NCBI GenBank assembly: GCA_900318115.1
Contig: ONJJ01000008.1
Location: forward strand, 1-64,000
Length of the DNA stretch: 64,000 nt
Direction: 5' to 3'
Source of the DNA: an uncultured Prevotellaceae bacterium
Lineage (GTDB): Bacteria; Bacteroidota; Bacteroidia; Bacteroidales; Bacteroidaceae
The notes under the pieces were generated by a model. It did not search any database and was not told the origin of the DNA. It worked only from the letters and a program-made list of their open reading frames with translations. The translations under genes and the position numbers were made by a program. Shown here piece by piece: positions 1 through 7,916 of the stretch (the first letter of the stretch is position 1; each line of letters begins with the position of its first letter).

Positions 1-259
1 CGTGGCGCTGAACACGCTCCTGACGGACTACCCCGATGGCGAGTACACCCTCACCGTGGAGAACGCCGAGGAGCAGTACACCGCCCTCCTCTCCCTGCCG
101 CTCCTGGACGATGCCGTGCGCGACCTGCTGTACGACAAATCCGTAAATAGTAAATCCGTAAATGGTAAATGGTCTGATCTCTCCGGCCGCCACCTCAACT
201 CTCAGCCTATCCGGAAGGGTATCTACATCAAGGATGGAAGAAAGGTTTTGATTAAGTGA
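1..259 (+). CDS. C-terminal end of a secreted protein (cut by window start)
   Basis: The reading frame is open from the first base and stops at TGA 257-259, so only about 85 C-terminal residues are seen. The first 46 bases are identical to 3171-3216 in the next gene, so this is the 3' end of a tandem paralogue. The end reads DLSGRHLNSQPIRKGIYIKD followed by GRKVLIK, the short C-terminal tail seen on many secreted Prevotella and Bacteroides proteins (possibly a sorting or anchoring tail; inference). Just before the tail is a KSVNSKSVNGK stretch encoded by a repeated 'aaatccgtaaat' element that also fills intergenic spacers elsewhere in the window. Function unknown. Confidence 0.7.
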   Translation, partial: VALNTLLTDYPDGEYTLTVENAEEQYTALLSLPLLDDAVRDLLYDKSVNSKSVNGKWSDLSGRHLNSQPIRKGIYIKDGRKVLIK

Positions 260-365
260 GCGGCATGCGGAAAGGTAATAAAGAGAACCGCGTAATCTGC
301 GTAATCCGTGATCATACATAAAGGACCACGGATTACGCGGATTACATGGCTTTAATTCTCCTTGC
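257..365. repeat. Direct repeat copy A with palindromic core
   Basis: This 109-bp block following the first gene recurs at 3383-3491 after the second, nearly base for base, so the duplicated unit was gene plus downstream DNA. Its core at 286-349 is an imperfect hairpin: an AACCGCGTAATCTGCGTAATC arm faces ACCACGGATTACGCGGATTA. The same core sequence recurs near 43.96 and 47.57 kb. Confidence 0.8.
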
Positions 366-419
366 CGACAACGAATAATACCGATTCAACGAATGAACTC
401 AACTAAATACTATACGACT

Positions 420-3239
420 ATGAAACGAATGATGACTCTTGCTATCTCTGTCCTGCTCGCCTTGGCAGTGCAGGCACAGGGTTCTGCTGACTACCGTCCC
501 TTTATCGAAGAGGGCAAGACTTGGATTTATGAGGTATGCAATCCCCAAGCATATCATGCAAATGATAATAGGAATTGGACAGAAACATATCATTTGACGG
601 GCGATACTTTAATCAATTCGCACAACTGCAAGAAACTACATCTTTCGAGCGATCTCCAGGAGGGGCTGGTCAATTACTATTGTGGTGCTCTATTTGAAGA
701 TGGGAGCAGAGTCTATTTCATTCTTCCAGAGAGCCAGACGCCACAGTTGCTCTATGATTTCTCCTGCAAGAAAGGAGACACGTTTGTGATTCATGGCCAC
801 GAAATGGTAATGAAGGAGCAGCTTGATATTCCCTATGAGGGGACGTCTTTGAATGTGCTTAAATGGAGTCTGAAGGAAAATGATATGCAAAAGTCCCTCT
901 GGGTGGAAGGTATTGGCTCTACGACCAACAATTTAATAGATTATTTCTATGATTGGGAAGAAAGGAATCGATATACGTTGCTATCATGCAGTGTCAACGG
1001 CACGGAAATCTTCGCTAACGAAGAGTTCCAAAAAGCATACGCTGCTATCCAGCACTATGTCTATCGTCCGTTTGTCGAGGAGGGAAAGACGTGGGTGGAA
1101 CGCGAATCAGTCTATGTGCCTTATATGGGCGGTTTGACGACTCTGAAGAAGAGCTTCACCATCAGCGGCGATACCTTGATAGGGCAAATGCCTTGTAAGC
1201 GACTGACGTGCGAGACCATTGATCGAATCCAGGGCACAAGGGAATATGATGTGATAGGAATCTATGAAGAGAACAAGCGCGTCTATTTCATTCCCCAGGG
1301 TGGAACCGACCCCTTGCTGCTTTATGACTTTGATGCACCCATTGGCGATACTCTGACCGTCTATTCTCTGAATAGAGGAAATATTTCCTCGTGTAAGATG
1401 GTTGTCCTGAGGAGGAATGAAATGGGAACCGTTGTGGGAAATCTGACCTATAAGGAGGTTTGTCATCACGATTATTTTTGGGAATGGACGTGGATTGAGG
1501 GCGTAGGTTCTGAGGATGGTCCTATGGAGAACATGACTTTTGGTCCCGAGAAGGGAGGATGGCATTGGCTTGAGAACTGTTGTGTGGGTGATGAGGTCCT
1601 TTTTCATCAGGGCAACGTTATTTCATACCATCCTTTTATTCAGGAGGGAAAGCACTGGGAATACGGATTTATGTATAATTATGACGAACTTTGGCTGCCT
1701 GCCGGAGAGCCGTTCGCCAGCGAGAGTTGGCTGGTGACAGATCGCGAGAATATTGATGGCAAGGCCTATTGGAAACTAAGTCGGTTCAGCACCTTTGCAC
1801 ACGTAAAAAATATGTGGCGACCTGCTGTCGGCTCCGAGAACCAGTCGGAAGTCACAGGGGAAGTGATTGCCATTCGCGAGCAGGACGGCAAAGTCTATGC
1901 CCGCAAGGATCAGTATTTGGCACTGCTCAAGGCACTCTATCCCAAGGAAGTGCATCCTGACGTGAATCCCGATAATTTCTATGTGGCCGAGGCCGAAGAC
2001 CCTGCAGAGGTACTGCTCTACGACTTCTCGCTGGAGGAGGGCGACAAATACCCCTGCCTTGGGGATGTCTATGTGGAAACCGTAGACCGATATATCACAT
2101 CCGATGATCGTTGGCATAAGATGATGCGGCTGAGCAATGGCGCCATTCTCGTGGAGGGAATCGGTTGTGTGAACTCCATTGGAGGTATTGTCATCTATCA
2201 GAATTTGGAGAATATCAGGGAATATTTTAGCCGCGAGTCAGGGGCAGGACGCATGATTTATGCGCAACTGCTCAGCTGCGGATTCACAGGTTCTGACCAG
2301 GTCATCTATCCGGGTTCCGAAGGCTATCCTGAGCCTGCAGAGACCTACCACCCCTTCATTGAAGAGGGCAAGATATGGCGGACGGGTATCCAGCTGGACA
2401 ATGATTACGTGCAGCAGTTTGAATACAAATTCTATAATGATACAATCATTGGCGGCAAGACATGCAAAGTGCTGGGGAAGAGCAAACTGGAATACTACTC
2501 CCCTGAAAATAGTTATCGGACATTGGACACCACCTATGTAGGAGTCCTGTATGAGGAACATGGCAAGGTGTATCGTGTTAATCCAGAAAACGAGGAGTTT
2601 ACACTCATCTATGACTTTATTTCGCCCGTGGGTATGGACATAACAGTCCTTGGGGAGCCACTCACCATCGCCCGTAGAGAGAAGAGCCAGGAACCAGAGT
2701 TCAAGGGTATAGTTACCGAACTACAAAGAGACGATGAAAGATCTGTCGTTTCATGGATGGAAGGTGTAGGCTGTAGGTCGAATCCTTTGGAAAGTCTGGC
2801 TTCCCTATTCCAGACAGGTCTTATGAATGAAATCTTGATATCTTGCTCTATCGACAATGGTGAAATCATCTTTCTGAAGGAAGAAAGCCTGCCTTATCCC
2901 TCCGAAGTGAAGAAGAAGTGGCTGGACTTCACGCACGTGGTGAAGCCGCGGCCGAAGAGTCCGCAGCGTGTCTCTGCTTCGGAAAAAGATGCCTCGGAAG
3001 AGGGCGCAGCAACTTCTGATGAGGCTGCTGAGCAGGAGATGCTGACGGGCGAGTACTCGGCCAGGGAACTCTTCGTGAGCCTGAAGACGCTGACGGGAGC
3101 TTACACGGTTACTTTGACGGATGCCGCAGGCGAGGTGGTGTATCGGAAGGACGTGCAGACGAGCAATGTCGTGGCGCTGAACACGCTCCTGACGGACTAC
3201 CCCGATGGCGAGTACACCTGCTGTACGACAAATCCGTAA
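420..3239 (+). CDS. Secreted four-repeat protein of unknown function, tail lost by frameshift
   Basis: A Sec signal peptide (MKRMMTLAISVLLALAVQAQ) starts at ATG 420; an in-frame ATG at 393 would add nine residues and fits less well. The mature protein holds four copies of a roughly 190-240 residue module, beginning near residues 25, 213, 403 and 642. Each opens with a Y-x-P-F-[IV]-[EQ]-E-G-K-x-W motif, continues with D-T-x-I-x-G and V-Y-x-[IV] strands and an L-L-Y-D-F motif, and closes near W-[MVI]-E-G-[IV]-G. The last ~80 residues match the paralogue at the window start until a 76-bp deletion at about 3216, after which the frame shifts and stops at NP. The C-terminal tail is therefore lost. 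I recognise no enzymatic domain; this looks like a lineage-specific surface or secreted protein. Confidence 0.75.
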   Translation: MKRMMTLAISVLLALAVQAQGSADYRPFIEEGKTWIYEVCNPQAYHANDNRNWTETYHLTGDTLINSHNCKKLHLSSDLQEGLVNYYCGALFEDGSRVYFILPESQTPQLLYDFSCKKGDTFVIHGHEMVMKEQLDIPYEGTSLNVLKWSLKENDMQKSLWVEGIGSTTNNLIDYFYDWEERNRYTLLSCSVNGTEIFANEEFQKAYAAIQHYVYRPFVEEGKTWVERESVYVPYMGGLTTLKKSFTISGDTLIGQMPCKRLTCETIDRIQGTREYDVIGIYEENKRVYFIPQGGTDPLLLYDFDAPIGDTLTVYSLNRGNISSCKMVVLRRNEMGTVVGNLTYKEVCHHDYFWEWTWIEGVGSEDGPMENMTFGPEKGGWHWLENCCVGDEVLFHQGNVISYHPFIQEGKHWEYGFMYNYDELWLPAGEPFASESWLVTDRENIDGKAYWKLSRFSTFAHVKNMWRPAVGSENQSEVTGEVIAIREQDGKVYARKDQYLALLKALYPKEVHPDVNPDNFYVAEAEDPAEVLLYDFSLEEGDKYPCLGDVYVETVDRYITSDDRWHKMMRLSNGAILVEGIGCVNSIGGIVIYQNLENIREYFSRESGAGRMIYAQLLSCGFTGSDQVIYPGSEGYPEPAETYHPFIEEGKIWRTGIQLDNDYVQQFEYKFYNDTIIGGKTCKVLGKSKLEYYSPENSYRTLDTTYVGVLYEEHGKVYRVNPENEEFTLIYDFISPVGMDITVLGEPLTIARREKSQEPEFKGIVTELQRDDERSVVSWMEGVGCRSNPLESLASLFQTGLMNEILISCSIDNGEIIFLKEESLPYPSEVKKKWLDFTHVVKPRPKSPQRVSASEKDASEEGAATSDEAAEQEMLTGEYSARELFVSLKTLTGAYTVTLTDAAGEVVYRKDVQTSNVVALNTLLTDYPDGEYTCCTTNP

Positions 3240-3385
3240 ATAGTCGCTCGGCCCAAGGGGACGCTTCACACTTGAAGAAATCCGTAAATGGTAAATGGTC
3301 TGATCTCTCCGGCCGCCACCTCAACTCTTGGCCTACCCGGAAGGGTATCTACATCAAGGACGGACGGAAGGTTTTGATTAAGTGA
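3221..3385 (+). pseudogene. Out-of-frame remnant of the lost C-terminal tail
   Basis: In the frame shifted from the preceding gene, this stretch still encodes LYDKSVNS, a 33-bp insertion (3245-3277), then KSVNGKWSDLSGRHLNSW and a GIYIKDGRKVLIK ending at TGA 3383-3385. It is almost identical to the intact tail at 125-259. It is the former 3' end of the 420-3239 gene, disconnected by the 76-bp deletion between short 'acc' repeats (sites equivalent to 47 and 123 in the first copy). Confidence 0.75.
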
Positions 3386-3491
3386 GTGGCATGCGGAAAG
3401 GTAATAAAGAGAACCGCGTAATCTGCGTAATCCGTGATCATGCATAAAGGACCACGGATTACGCGGATTACATGGTTTTAATTCTCCTTGC
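3383..3491. repeat. Direct repeat copy B with palindromic core
   Basis: Second copy of the 257-365 block, starting at the remnant stop codon. The hairpin core is 3412-3475. Position directly after a coding end would allow a role as transcription terminator, but no T-run follows. Confidence 0.8.
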
Positions 3492-3498
3492 GAACAGT

Positions 3499-3580
3499 AT
3501 CTTATTTGCCGAAGATACGAATCTTATTCGCTGAAGATGGGAATCTTATTCGCCGAAGATAGGAATCTTATTTACTGCCG
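3499..3580. repeat. 22-bp tandem repeat, about 3.5 copies
   Basis: Units at 3499-3520, 3521-3542 and 3543-3564 follow the pattern ATCTTATTcGCcGAAGATaggA, with a partial fourth at 3565. No ORF crosses them. The rest of the 470-bp gene-free stretch 3240-3709 holds the tail remnant, repeat copy B and the promoter of the next gene. Confidence 0.8.
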
Positions 3581-3637
3581 CCTCCATAAAAAGTGGCGGC
3601 GTTTAGGAGGTGCGGGCAGAAAAAGAGGGGAATTTTT

Positions 3638-3668
3638 TTGGTGATGCCCGTGCTTTGCAGTACCTTTG
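3638..3668 (+). promoter_or_regulatory. Promoter of the TPR lipoprotein gene
   Basis: TTG (3638-3640), 20 bases, then TACCTTTG (3661-3668) match the Bacteroidetes -33/-7 consensus. It lies about 40 bases ahead of ATG 3710. Confidence 0.75.
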
Positions 3669-3709
3669 CAGCCGAAAAAGCAAAAAACGTTCAATAAACC
3701 TTTACCAAA

Positions 3710-5404
3710 ATGCGTAAAATTACCATCCTTTCCATCGCAGCTGCCGGCACGCTCATGCTGGCATCGTGCGGCAAACTCGGCCAGCTCAGTGCCGACAACG
3801 TAACAGTCACTCCCACTCCTCTGGAGGCTATTGGCAATGAGGTGCCCGCCACCATCAGCGCCACCTTCCCGGAGAAGTATATGAAGAAGAAGGTCACCCT
3901 CGGTGTGACCCCCGTGCTGAAGTATCAGGGCGGCGAGGTAGCCTCCGAAGGTACCACGTTCCAGGGCGAGAAGGTGCAGGGCAACGGCACCACTGTCAGC
4001 TACAAGGTGGGTGGCACCTACACCATGCGCGCCAACTTCCCCTACAACGAGAACATGCTGCAGAGCGACCTCTACCTGCGCTTCGATGCCAAGAAGGGCA
4101 AGAAGAGCATCCAACTGCCTGACCTGAAGGTGGGCTACGGTGTGGTGGCTACCAGCGACCTGCTGCGCGGCACTCTGGGCAGTGCCAATCCGGCTCTGGC
4201 TGCCGATGCCTATCAGCGCATCATCCGTCAGAAGCAGGAGGCACAGATCAAGTACCTGGTGAACCAGGCCAACGTGCGTGCCAGCGAGCTGAAGACCACC
4301 AGCATCCAGGACTTCGTGAAGATCCTGAAGGAGATCAACGACAACCAGGAGACCCTGCGCCTGCAGAACATCGAGGTCAGCGCCTACGCTTCGCCCGAAG
4401 GTCGCTTTGACTTCAACGAGCAGCTGGCCGAGAAGCGCCAGAACACCTCTGCCAAGTATGTCAACGAGCAGCTGAAGAAGAACAAGATGACGGCTGACGT
4501 GGACACCAAGTTCACCGCTGAGGACTGGGATGGCTTCCAGCAGCTGGTCAGCGAGAGCAACATCCAGGACAAGGAAGTCATCCTGCGCGTGCTCTCGATG
4601 TATAAGGATCCCGCCGAGCGCGAGCAGCAGATCCGCAACATGAGCGTGGTTTACGACGAACTGGCCAAGGGCATCCTGCCCGAGCTGCGTCGCGCCCGCC
4701 TCATCGCCAACTACGACGTCATCGGTCGCAGCGACGAGCAGATTCAGGAGCAGTTCCAGGCCGACGCCCGTCAGCTGAGCGTGGAGGAAGTGCTCTATGG
4801 AGCAGCCCTGCAGCAGGACAACGCCCAGAAGAAGGTGTGGTACGAGAAGGCTGCAGCCCTCTTCACCAACGATGCCCGCGCCTACAATAACCTGGCCAAC
4901 CTGGCCTACCAGAGCGGCGATGTCCAGACCGCAGCTTCCTACTTGCAGAAGGCCAAGAGCATCAACCCGCAGAGTGCTGAGGTGGCCACGAACGAGGCCC
5001 TGTTGGCTCTGGCCGAAGGTAAGGTTGCCGAGGCCGAGGCTCTCATCGCCCGCGGCACGGGCTCCAGCTCCTACAGCGAAGTGCTCGGCAACCTGAACCT
5101 GGCCAAGGGTAACTACGCTGCCGCCGCTGCTAACCTCGCTGGCGTGAACACCAACAGTGCGGCCCTGGCTCAGATCCTGAACAAAGACTATGCTGCAGCT
5201 GCCAAGACCTTGGCTGCCGTGGCCAACGCCGATGCCTACACCAGCTACCTGAAGGCTATCCTCGGTGCCCGTCAGGGCGACGCCAGCGCTGTCGTCAGCG
5301 GCCTGCAGAGCGCTATCCAGCAGAATCCTGCCCTCGCACAGCGTGCTGCCCGCGACCTTGAGTTCGCCAAGTATGCTGCTCAGATTGCAGGGTTGGTGAA
5401 GTAA
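3710..5404 (+). CDS. OmpA-like/TPR outer-membrane-associated lipoprotein
   Basis: A 564-residue lipoprotein: signal sequence with lipobox LASC, Cys at residue 20. Residues ~30-140 form a Bacteroidales-specific beta-rich region. Residues ~210-260 (LQNIEVSAYASPEGRFDFNE then LAEKRQNTSAKYVNEQLKK) resemble an OmpA-like peptidoglycan-binding segment. From ~365 the protein is TPR-like and Ala-rich (YNNLANLAYQSGDVQTAASY; LQKAKSINPQSAEVATNEAL). The gene is strongly GC-biased at third positions, as expected of a highly expressed gene, and has its own consensus promoter. A structural or scaffold role in the envelope is likely but the exact function is unknown. Confidence 0.75.
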   Translation: MRKITILSIAAAGTLMLASCGKLGQLSADNVTVTPTPLEAIGNEVPATISATFPEKYMKKKVTLGVTPVLKYQGGEVASEGTTFQGEKVQGNGTTVSYKVGGTYTMRANFPYNENMLQSDLYLRFDAKKGKKSIQLPDLKVGYGVVATSDLLRGTLGSANPALAADAYQRIIRQKQEAQIKYLVNQANVRASELKTTSIQDFVKILKEINDNQETLRLQNIEVSAYASPEGRFDFNEQLAEKRQNTSAKYVNEQLKKNKMTADVDTKFTAEDWDGFQQLVSESNIQDKEVILRVLSMYKDPAEREQQIRNMSVVYDELAKGILPELRRARLIANYDVIGRSDEQIQEQFQADARQLSVEEVLYGAALQQDNAQKKVWYEKAAALFTNDARAYNNLANLAYQSGDVQTAASYLQKAKSINPQSAEVATNEALLALAEGKVAEAEALIARGTGSSSYSEVLGNLNLAKGNYAAAAANLAGVNTNSAALAQILNKDYAAAAKTLAAVANADAYTSYLKAILGARQGDASAVVSGLQSAIQQNPALAQRAARDLEFAKYAAQIAGLVK

Positions 5405-5422
5405 AAAAAGACTCTCTCTCCG

Positions 5423-5441
5423 CCCTCCCCGTCAGGGAGGG
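5423..5441. repeat. REP-like palindrome (family A)
   Basis: CCCTCCC-cgtca-GGGAGGG begins 19 bases after the preceding stop. It is one of several copies of a CTCCCTCCCTGACAGGGAGGG-type palindrome in the window (5718-5738, 15277-15299, 37805-37826). It may also act as a terminator hairpin. Confidence 0.7.
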
Positions 5442-5466
5442 AGCGATTACCTTCAAGAATCATTTT

Positions 5467-5670
5467 AGGTGTGTTCTATTAATTAATAAATTCTCTATGA
5501 ATTATCTTTGTTTGCTCTTGCCTCTTTTCAGCATCTTTTGCTTCAAGTCCTTGAACCGTAGCCCGCTTCAAGTCCTTGAACCGTAGCCCGCTACGCTCCT
5601 TCGGCCTTGAACCAAAATCTGCTCGGAAATAGCCTAAGAGCAATCCAAAGCTAATTTATAGAACCCACCT
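5467..5670. mobile_element. MITE-like hairpin element, 204 bp
   Basis: Terminal inverted repeats AGGTGTGTTCTATTAATTA (5467-5485) and TAATTTATAGAACCCACCT (5652-5670) match at 17 of 19 positions. Pairing continues inward: CTTTGTTTGCTCTTGCC near 5503 faces CTAAGAGCAATCCAAAG near 5633-5649. A 26-bp direct repeat (ttcaagtccttgaaccgtag plus cccgct) occurs twice near 5545-5596. There is no transposase gene, so mobilisation in trans is an inference. Confidence 0.6.
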
Positions 5671-5677
5671 TTATATT

Positions 5678-6688
5678 ATGCTTGGTTTCATCAGAACTCT
5701 ATTAGCAAAGGTAACTGCTCCCTCCCTGACAGGGAGGGCGGCGGGAGAGTCCATTTTTTGTCTCTTCTCCCTTCTCCTTCTCTCCTGCACTTCCTCCTCC
5801 ACTTTCCGCCTCACGGGTACTATAGAGAACCTGCGGCAGGCGGATTTTTATGTTTACTCCATCGATGGCAGTCTGACGGAACTGGACACGATTCATGTGG
5901 TCGAGGGTGAGTTCGAATGGGAGGTACCCCTGCAGGAGGAGGCCACGTTCTACCTCGTCTATCCCAACCTCAACGAACAGGTTATCTACGCACGCCCCGG
6001 CGACCATGTGCACTTCAAGGGCGATGCCAACCAGCTGCGTGGCGTGAGCATCAATGGCAATCCGGAGAACGAGGCGCTCACGCGCTTTCGTCAGGAGAAC
6101 TTGAAGGTAAAGCCCGACAGCCTGCAGCGTGCCATGCGCGCCTTCATCCATGCTCACCCCGAGAGCCGTGTCAGCAGCTATCTCCAGCGCCAGCTGACGC
6201 TGGAGCGCAGCACCTCGTCCCGCCTGCGTGTCGGGCAGAAGCTGCCGGATATCATCCTGCCTCCCGACAGTGCTGGCGGCGACACGTTGCGGCTGCTCTC
6301 CAAGGACTCTGTATGCCGTCCTGTGCTGCTCCGCTTCTGGGCCACGTGGAAGGGCGAGAGCCGTAGCACGGCGCACAACGTGCGTGAGGCTATACGCAAA
6401 AGCGAGAAACTGCCGAAGGCTCGGCGCCTGCAACCCATCAGCATCAGCCTGGACTTCGATGCGCGGCAGTATGCATTCAGCGTGCGTGCGGATTCCATTG
6501 ACTACGACCGCCGACGCTATCCTCAAATCTGGGATGCTCCCATTTGTGAGCTCCTGGCTATCCAGACTATTCCTTATTATATCCTGGCCGACTCCGCCCG
6601 GAAGGTGGTGGCACTGGGCTCGGACTGGAAGCAGGATATCCAGCCGGCGCTGGACAAACTCCTGCAGCCTGCTTCGAAGTCGAAGTAG
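5678..6688 (+). CDS. Thioredoxin-like/AhpC-TSA lipoprotein lacking the CxxC motif
   Basis: 336 residues. The N-terminus is odd: residues ~14-24 (APSLTGRAAGES) are encoded by a palindromic repeat, followed directly by the lipoprotein hydrophobic core and lipobox LLSC. Residues ~45-140 resemble the DUF4369 domain (LTGTIENL, then Y-x-x-D and G-x-F-x-W-E strands) that precedes thioredoxin folds in Bacteroidetes. From ~185 a thioredoxin-like domain follows (VGQKLPDIILPPDSAGGDTL; VLLRFWATWKGES). In normal members the last motif reads F-W-A-S-W-C-x-x-C; here both cysteines are replaced (K-G-E-S), so a disulfide oxidoreductase activity is unlikely. A binding or structural role is possible. No promoter box was found; it sits after a MITE-like element. 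Confidence 0.7.
   Translation: MLGFIRTLLAKVTAPSLTGRAAGESIFCLFSLLLLSCTSSSTFRLTGTIENLRQADFYVYSIDGSLTELDTIHVVEGEFEWEVPLQEEATFYLVYPNLNEQVIYARPGDHVHFKGDANQLRGVSINGNPENEALTRFRQENLKVKPDSLQRAMRAFIHAHPESRVSSYLQRQLTLERSTSSRLRVGQKLPDIILPPDSAGGDTLRLLSKDSVCRPVLLRFWATWKGESRSTAHNVREAIRKSEKLPKARRLQPISISLDFDARQYAFSVRADSIDYDRRRYPQIWDAPICELLAIQTIPYYILADSARKVVALGSDWKQDIQPALDKLLQPASKSK
5718..5738. repeat. REP-like palindrome inside a coding sequence
   Basis: CCCTCCCT (5720-5727) and AGGGAGGG (5731-5738) form a perfect 8-bp stem around 'gac'. It codes for residues of the n-region of the thioredoxin-like lipoprotein signal peptide. Confidence 0.75.
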
Positions 6689-6833
6689 GCCGGGGCCAGA
6701 CGAGAGGAGAGGGCGGGCTGCGGCACCGCCGCAGCAGAGCGAACCGGCACCCCGGGAGAGAGTACGAAAGTCAGAACCCGAGGGACGAGAGGCAGAACCC
6801 CGAGGGACGAGAGGCGGAACTTCTGGGGAGGGG

Positions 6834-7733
6834 TTATGAATTGCGGAACTCCAGAGGGGTCTGGCCTTCCAATCTCTTGAAATACTTGCAGAAGAAGGAA
6901 GGGTTGGGGAAGTTCATTTCCTCGGCCAGGCGTGCTATGGGTTTGTCTGTGTGGAGTAGTTCCACCTTGATGCGGGCAATAATGGCTCGGTCTATCCATT
7001 CCTTGGCTCCGATGCCGCTGGCTTGCCGCACGACGGTGCCCAGGTAGCGTTCCGTCAGACACATTCGCCGGGCATAGAACGCCAGCTGGTGGTGCTGTGT
7101 GGCGTGCTGGTTCACGAGCTGAATGAATCGGTCGAAGATGGTCTGCTCGCGATGGCGCTGCCCTTCGAGCTGGGCGGTCTGCAGACGAAAGAGGTGGTCG
7201 TAGTGATGCATCTGTGCGGCCACCAGACTGCTGACCGTGGGGCGGTCGTAGTCGGGTTGGCGGACGATGTGCCAGAGGGTATCGATGATATGCAGGGCGG
7301 TGGCTACATCGGCTTCGCCCACGGGCAGCTGGAAGTCCTGCACTTGACCATTGAATGCCGCTGGCAACTGACCTGGCGCAAAGGGTATAGGAAAGGAGGT
7401 GGAGAGGCCGATGCCGTGGATCTCCAGGTCGGGAGAGATACCGATGGGGCTGACGATGGAGCCAGGACCGATGAAGACGAGTGTGCCGGCCGTGATGCGT
7501 TTCTCCACCAAGTTGAGCACACCATGTAGCTCGCCACGGGTGATGACTCCGATGCGGTAGTCGTTGATGCTGAAGGGAGGCTCCTGACGGAAAAGGAGAG
7601 GGAAGAGCAACGTGGCGCCGCGCACCACAGCCAGCTCGCTGTTGATGAACACTTGTTCGCGAATCTCGCGGATGTGCGGCTCCAGGAGGTTGCGCATCCG
7701 CTGGAAGTTCATCGGTTGGGGTTGCTTGTTCAT
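6834..7733 (-). CDS. AraC-family transcriptional regulator
   Basis: 299 residues. The N-terminal ~180 residues form a cupin-like sensor region, and the C-terminal ~110 residues carry the double helix-turn-helix of AraC proteins, with the family signature IARLAEEMNFPNPSFFCKYF ending KRLEGQTPLEFRNS. It is divergently transcribed from the TolC-HlyD-ABC efflux operon across a 183-bp gap holding promoter boxes for both sides, so it most likely controls that operon (inference). The 145 bases downstream hold a G-rich imperfect direct repeat (gagggacgagaggc...), nothing coding. Confidence 0.85.
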   Translation of the reverse strand: MNKQPQPMNFQRMRNLLEPHIREIREQVFINSELAVVRGATLLFPLLFRQEPPFSINDYRIGVITRGELHGVLNLVEKRITAGTLVFIGPGSIVSPIGISPDLEIHGIGLSTSFPIPFAPGQLPAAFNGQVQDFQLPVGEADVATALHIIDTLWHIVRQPDYDRPTVSSLVAAQMHHYDHLFRLQTAQLEGQRHREQTIFDRFIQLVNQHATQHHQLAFYARRMCLTERYLGTVVRQASGIGAKEWIDRAIIARIKVELLHTDKPIARLAEEMNFPNPSFFCKYFKRLEGQTPLEFRNS

Positions 7734-7758
7734 GGACGAAAATGCTGTTGTTCCGATG

Positions 7759-7766
7759 CAAAGGTA
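7759..7766 (-). promoter_or_regulatory. -7 box of the AraC-family gene
   Basis: CAAAGGTA on the plus strand is TACCTTTG on the minus strand, 25 bases ahead of the start at 7733. The -33 element is weak. Confidence 0.6.
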
Positions 7767-7864
7767 ATGCTTTTCTCTGAAAGTAAGGTGCTTTTTCCAT
7801 ATAAATCCTACAAAAAGGACATTTCTTTCTTCTCGGAGATAAGGTTAGGATGGAAAATAGGCCG

Positions 7865-7872
7865 TACCTTTG
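7865..7872 (+). promoter_or_regulatory. -7 box of the efflux operon
   Basis: TACCTTTG lies 44 bases ahead of the TolC-like start. It is about 100 bases from the opposing box of the AraC gene, so a regulator bound between them could act on both. Confidence 0.65.
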
Positions 7873-7916
7873 CACCGTCGAAAGACAAGAATGGCAAATA
7901 ATAATCCCTAAACGCA

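Noticed and set aside
5498-5590. 29-codon ORF inside the MITE-like element
   Set aside because: Its coding text is the 26-bp direct repeat; no start signal or conservation evidence.
5706-5713. CAAAGGTA promoter-like box
   Set aside because: Points to the minus strand with no gene downstream there; chance match inside an ORF.
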